DNA of 27,106 bases. Origin: an uncultured Clostridia bacterium (GTDB lineage: Bacteria > Bacillota > Clostridia > Oscillospirales > CAG-272). The stretch is from positions 1 to 27,106 of the forward strand of contig CAJGCD010000015.1 of the NCBI GenBank assembly GCA_904501715.1. The letters are read 5' to 3'. Under the pieces are notes generated by a model. That model worked only from the letters and a program-made list of their open reading frames with translations. It was not told the origin of the DNA and did not search any database. Positions 23,781 to 27,106 of the stretch are shown one piece after another. The number at the start of each line of letters is the position of its first letter. The first letter of the stretch is position 1. The position numbers and the translations under genes were made by a program.

Positions 23781-25331
23781 ATGATCGAATCGAGTGAGAC
23801 GGGAATATTTAACAAATTGTTTTCCTGCGAAACGGAATACAGTGAAAAAAGAGCGTTTCTGAAGCTTGAAGAAAACGAGTTGTTTGAAATTGCCTTGATA
23901 GGTTCGGGCTCGGGTATTCACCGAGTTCTTGACAAGGATATTCCTTGCAAAAAAGGAGATATGTTTATCATACCACCCAATATTCCACACAAATACTTTG
24001 TTGAGGGCTCCTCAAAAGAACTGATTATAAGACGCTTATTCTGGAGCGGCCAAGAATGGTTGAGAGGCGAATTTGCCAACGGCGCGAGCAATCGCTTCTG
24101 TTACGGAGTGTTCAGGGAAAACGCGACTCTCGGATATGCCTCTTTAAATACACATATCTTTGAGAAGGTGTGTGTATTTTTGGATATGATCGAGAGTGAG
24201 ATATCTACGCAAGAAGATGAGTGGAGAGGATTTGTAAGCGGAATTTTATCAAGCTTGCTGATAACCGTATCAAGATATATCAATTCCTCGATTAAAGATT
24301 TATCCTTTGCCTCTTGCGAGGATTGGAAGATAATATCAAACGCGATCAGAATAATAAGAGAAGAGTACGCGGATGCAGACCTCTCGTTGGAAACCGTTGC
24401 CGAGAGGCTTTACGTGAGCCGATCTCATTTTAGCCGATTGTTTAGCAGGATTGCAGGGAAACACTTTTCGGATTATCTGCGCGACGTCAGACTAAAGAAC
24501 GTCTGCAAGCTTCTTGAAAAAAGCGACGACAACGTTGATGATGTAGCCAGAAAGTGCGGCTTTAACAGTATGACGTCATTTTACAAATGCTTCGGCTCAA
24601 AAATGAATATGACGCCCAATGAATACAGACGAACCAAATCAAAATGCCAAAATGATTCGGATGAATATACAAAATTATTAAAAGGAGAAAAAATTATGGG
24701 AATTTTAAATGATATTTCGGAAAACCTTCAAAGAGGTAAATCAAAGGTCGTAAAAGAGCTTGTACAGCAGGCATTGGATGAGGGCATAAAGCCTCAGGAT
24801 ATTCTTGAGCAGGGATTGCTTGAGGGAATGGGAATTATTGGAGAAAAGTTCAAGAGCAACGAGGTGTTTGTTCCCGAGGTTTTGGTAGCGGCTCGCGCTA
24901 TGAATATGGGAGCGCAGATATTAAAGCCATATCTTGCCGAGGCAGGAGTAAGGTCTACGGGAAAGGTATGTATAGGTACCGTTCAGGGAGACCTTCACGA
25001 TATAGGAAAGAATCTTGTTAAGATGATGATGGAAGGCAAAGGACTTGAGGTCGTTGATCTTGGTACCGACGTTGCTCCAGAGACCTTCGTACAGGAGGCA
25101 ATAAATCAGAACTGTCAGGTCATTTGCTGCTCCGCGCTTCTTACTACTACCATGCCTATGATGGAACAGGTAATTAAGGCTGCAGAGGATGCGGGTATTC
25201 GCGACAAGGTGAAAATAATGATAGGCGGCGCGCCGGTTTCGCAGGAGTTTTGTGATAAGATAGGCGCAGATTGCTATACCGTAGATGCGGCAAGTGCCGC
25301 AGATGCCGCCGCTGCGTTCTGCAACGAGTGA
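23781..25331 (+). CDS. AraC-type regulator fused in frame to a corrinoid methyl-carrier protein
   Basis: 516 residues. Residues 1-~130 are a cupin-like sensor (KKGDMFIIPPNIPHKYF, 58-73). Residues ~185-285 are the AraC double helix-turn-helix (LSLETVAERLYVSRSHFSRLF, then VDDVARKCGFNSMTSFYKCF and MTPNEYRR). A ~20-residue polar linker leads to Met306. Residues 306-516 are a complete corrinoid protein: helical cap domain (306-390), then a B12-binding Rossmann domain with DLHDIG (Asp404, His406, Gly409; His406 would be the lower cobalt ligand), CSALLTT (450-456) and MIGGAPV (480-486). The junction has no stop codon but keeps AAAGGAG and ATG 24696, so free carrier can also be made. Such fusion is unusual; a lost stop codon or sequence error is the alternative. 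Confidence 0.85.
   Translation: MIESSETGIFNKLFSCETEYSEKRAFLKLEENELFEIALIGSGSGIHRVLDKDIPCKKGDMFIIPPNIPHKYFVEGSSKELIIRRLFWSGQEWLRGEFANGASNRFCYGVFRENATLGYASLNTHIFEKVCVFLDMIESEISTQEDEWRGFVSGILSSLLITVSRYINSSIKDLSFASCEDWKIISNAIRIIREEYADADLSLETVAERLYVSRSHFSRLFSRIAGKHFSDYLRDVRLKNVCKLLEKSDDNVDDVARKCGFNSMTSFYKCFGSKMNMTPNEYRRTKSKCQNDSDEYTKLLKGEKIMGILNDISENLQRGKSKVVKELVQQALDEGIKPQDILEQGLLEGMGIIGEKFKSNEVFVPEVLVAARAMNMGAQILKPYLAEAGVRSTGKVCIGTVQGDLHDIGKNLVKMMMEGKGLEVVDLGTDVAPETFVQEAINQNCQVICCSALLTTTMPMMEQVIKAAEDAGIRDKVKIMIGGAPVSQEFCDKIGADCYTVDAASAADAAAAFCNE
24681..24698 (+). promoter_or_regulatory. Internal ribosome binding site and start codon inside the AraC-corrinoid gene
   Basis: AAAGGAG (24681-24687), then 8 bases, then ATG (24696-24698), all in frame with the AraC part. 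Initiation here would give a 211-residue protein, the normal size of a stand-alone corrinoid methyl carrier. This decides whether one or two proteins are made. Confidence 0.7.
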
Positions 25332-25366
25332 TTGAAAAATAGCTTTACGTTTATAGGAGGTCAAAT

Positions 25367-26494
25367 ATGACTACCAGAGAAAGATGCATGAATATTCTTC
25401 ACTATAAGGATGCCGATCGTATGCCCGCCTTGCATTTCGGATATTGGGCGCAGCTGCTTTCCGAATGGGCAGAGCAGGGAAAGATTTCTCGCGAGTTGGC
25501 AAACACGGCTATGGTTGATGGCTCTGTCGCACAGCAAGAGCTTGATAAGATCCTTGGATTTGAAAGCAACTGGAACAACAACGTTGGATGTATTGAAGGG
25601 CTTTATCCTCCCTTTGAGGAGAAGGTTCTCGAGGTGCTTCCTGACGGTTCAAGACGTGTAGCCACGTCTTACGGAACAATAGAGCGCATAAAGCCGGGTA
25701 TAGTATCTATTCCGTCGGAGGACGATTATCTGCTCAAGGACAGAGAGTCGTTTGAAGAGCTTTTCAGACACAGAATGCAATACAGCGACGAGAGAATAAA
25801 TGCAGCGGCGGCTGCCGAAAAATTTAAGCTATTGAGCGAAGGGGGCGAACGCCCCGTCGGTCTTTATCTCGGTAGAGTGATGGGCGGAATAAGAGATATA
25901 GCTACGGTGGTCGGAATGAGCTATCTTATGTACGACGAGGATGAGGAGCTTTTTGCAGATATAGTTGATACCTATGCGGAAATGCAGTACAAGTGTATCG
26001 ATAAGATGCTTTCTCTTGGTTTGTCTTATGATTTTGGGCACTATTGGGAGGACATTTGCTTTAAGAGCGGCCCGTTGCTTTCTCCCGCGCTTTTTGACGA
26101 GCTTTGCGCAAGACATTACAAAAGACGTAACGATCTTTGCAACAAGCACGGTATAGACATTATTTCTTTGGACTGTGACGGTGTAATAGACAAGCTTATA
26201 CCTACCTGGATAGATAATGGAGTTAACGTGATGTTCCCTCTTGAGATAGGGACGTGGGGCGATCAGTTTGAGGATGCCCGCAAAAAATACGGAGAGAGAA
26301 TATTGGCAATAGGAGGTATGGATAAGACGGCGTTCCGTAAGGATAAGGCTGCCGTAGACGTCGAGCTTGAGCGCATCAAGCGTTTGGCTTCCATGGGAGG
26401 ATTTATTCCTTGCCCTGACCATAGAATAATGCCGGGCTCAAGCTTTGAGCTTGTTCAGTATTATACGGAAGAGGTAAAGAAGATCCGTTTATAA
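25367..26494 (+). CDS. Uroporphyrinogen decarboxylase-superfamily methyltransferase
   Basis: 375 residues, ribosome site AGGAGG before ATG 25367, 35 bp after the corrinoid protein. The start (TTRERCMNILHYKDADRMPALHFGYW) is typical of the UroD-like proteins in corrinoid clusters, which adopt a TIM barrel. Other landmarks: FGHYWEDICFKSGPLLSP (about 224-241), ISLDCDG, LAIGGMDK and FIPCPDHRIMPGSSFE (about 345-360), the His/Cys-rich end of the barrel that in relatives holds the active site. Haem synthesis is unlikely given the neighbours. It probably moves a methyl group between a methylated substrate, or a second acceptor, and the adjacent carrier. The substrate cannot be read from sequence. Confidence 0.85.
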   Translation: MTTRERCMNILHYKDADRMPALHFGYWAQLLSEWAEQGKISRELANTAMVDGSVAQQELDKILGFESNWNNNVGCIEGLYPPFEEKVLEVLPDGSRRVATSYGTIERIKPGIVSIPSEDDYLLKDRESFEELFRHRMQYSDERINAAAAAEKFKLLSEGGERPVGLYLGRVMGGIRDIATVVGMSYLMYDEDEELFADIVDTYAEMQYKCIDKMLSLGLSYDFGHYWEDICFKSGPLLSPALFDELCARHYKRRNDLCNKHGIDIISLDCDGVIDKLIPTWIDNGVNVMFPLEIGTWGDQFEDARKKYGERILAIGGMDKTAFRKDKAAVDVELERIKRLASMGGFIPCPDHRIMPGSSFELVQYYTEEVKKIRL

Positions 26495-26552
26495 TTGACG
26501 GGGCTTCAAGCTGCCTATAAATCATAAAAACGTTGATTTGGAGATTTTATTT

Positions 26553-27106
26553 ATGAAACAGAATATAAAGCAGTGGATTTCTTCTCTCCATGGTACAGGG
26601 CCTAAAAAACCGATTCCCGTTCTATCTTTTCCTTGCGTGAGCCTGCTTGGTATTACCGTTCGTGAGCTTATTTCGGATAGTGAGCTTCAGGCTAAGGGAA
26701 TGAAAGCTATAGCGGACAGAACCGATTCGGGAGCATCGGTAAGCTTTATGGATTTGTCGGTGGAGGCTGAATGCTTTGGTGCAACGGTCGTTATTTCGGA
26801 CGACGAGGTGCCTACGGTCAAAGGAAGAATTATTAACGATACCGACGAAGCGGAGGCTCTTGAGATCCCTGCCATCGGAAGCGGAAGAACGCAGGTGTAT
26901 CTTGATGCTATTAAAAGAGCGAGTGAGATTATTTGCGACCGCCCCGTATTTGCGGGAATGATAGGACCGTATTCTCTTGCCGCCCGCTTGCTTGACGTGT
27001 CGGAGATTATGATGGATTGCTACGATGATCCCGATATGGTGCATATCGTGCTTGAAAAGGTTACGGCATTTCTTATTGAATACGCAAATGCTTATAAGGT
27101 GGCAGG
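26553..27106 (+). CDS. UroD/MtaA-superfamily methyltransferase, N-terminal part
   Basis: 184 complete codons from ATG 26553; the gene runs off the window. It starts with MKQNIKQWISSLHG, then PVLSFPCVSLLG, SFMDLSVEAECFGATVVISD, a region ending in EIPAIGSGRT, then RPVFAGMIGPYSLAARLLDV. The VEAECFGA and GPYSLAARL segments are characteristic of MtaA/MtbA-like corrinoid:acceptor methyltransferases in the UroD superfamily. It lies 58 bp after the previous UroD-like gene with a weak GGAG site, and is probably in the same operon. It may be the second methyltransferase, taking methyl from the carrier to a pterin or thiol; that is inference. Confidence 0.82.
   Translation, partial: MKQNIKQWISSLHGTGPKKPIPVLSFPCVSLLGITVRELISDSELQAKGMKAIADRTDSGASVSFMDLSVEAECFGATVVISDDEVPTVKGRIINDTDEAEALEIPAIGSGRTQVYLDAIKRASEIICDRPVFAGMIGPYSLAARLLDVSEIMMDCYDDPDMVHIVLEKVTAFLIEYANAYKVA

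Noticed and set aside
25829..26422. Minus-strand frame of 197 codons opposite the UroD-like gene
   Set aside because: Antisense shadow; the plus strand carries a full UroD-superfamily protein with an AGGAGG site.

Overview
The window looks like chromosomal DNA from a gut-type member of class Clostridia (Bacillota). Support: strong AGGAGG ribosome sites, textbook TTGACA-17-TATAAT promoters before most operons, many ATA and AGA codons, a 470-residue pyruvate kinase, paired ABC exporters with local TetR/MarR regulators, and GC-rich inverted repeats scattered between genes. No phage, transposase, tRNA, rRNA or CRISPR was seen.

Layout. (1) 1-2440: a mirror-image duplication of a PadR / DUF1700 module around position ~512, with twin divergent promoters and twin operators. 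The right arm continues into a DUF4097 repeat protein; the left arm runs off the window. (2) 2692-5763, minus strand: a TetR regulator with a palindromic operator, then a large lipoprotein. (3) 6149-9818, minus: a heterodimeric ABC exporter. (4) 9952-11364, minus: pyruvate kinase. (5) 11906-15444: a 72-residue Xre/Cro repressor with two upstream palindromes, an 863-residue membrane protein of unknown function, and a RimJ/RimL-type acetyltransferase. (6) 15625-18994, plus: a four-gene operon of a short protein resembling an ATP-grasp N-terminal domain, an Asp/Glu racemase, a MurE-type ligase with altered motifs, and SfsA. (7) 19108-23046, plus: MarR regulator and a second heterodimeric ABC exporter, preceded by a 33-bp palindrome that is both operator-like and terminator-like. 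(8) 23047-23780: interspersed repeats, a candidate structured RNA with terminator, and a promoter. (9) 23781-27106 (open end): a corrinoid methyltransferase locus.

The most unusual object is in region 9. One open reading frame joins an AraC-type regulator to a complete corrinoid (B12) methyl-carrier protein. The carrier part still has its own ribosome site and ATG at 24696, so the locus may make both a B12-containing transcription factor and the free carrier. Two UroD/MtaA-superfamily methyltransferases follow.

Both exporters follow the same asymmetric plan. The first gene of each pair has Asp in place of the catalytic Glu and Gln in place of the switch His; the second has intact Glu and His but an altered signature motif. 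Each pair should therefore form one active and one degenerate ATP site.
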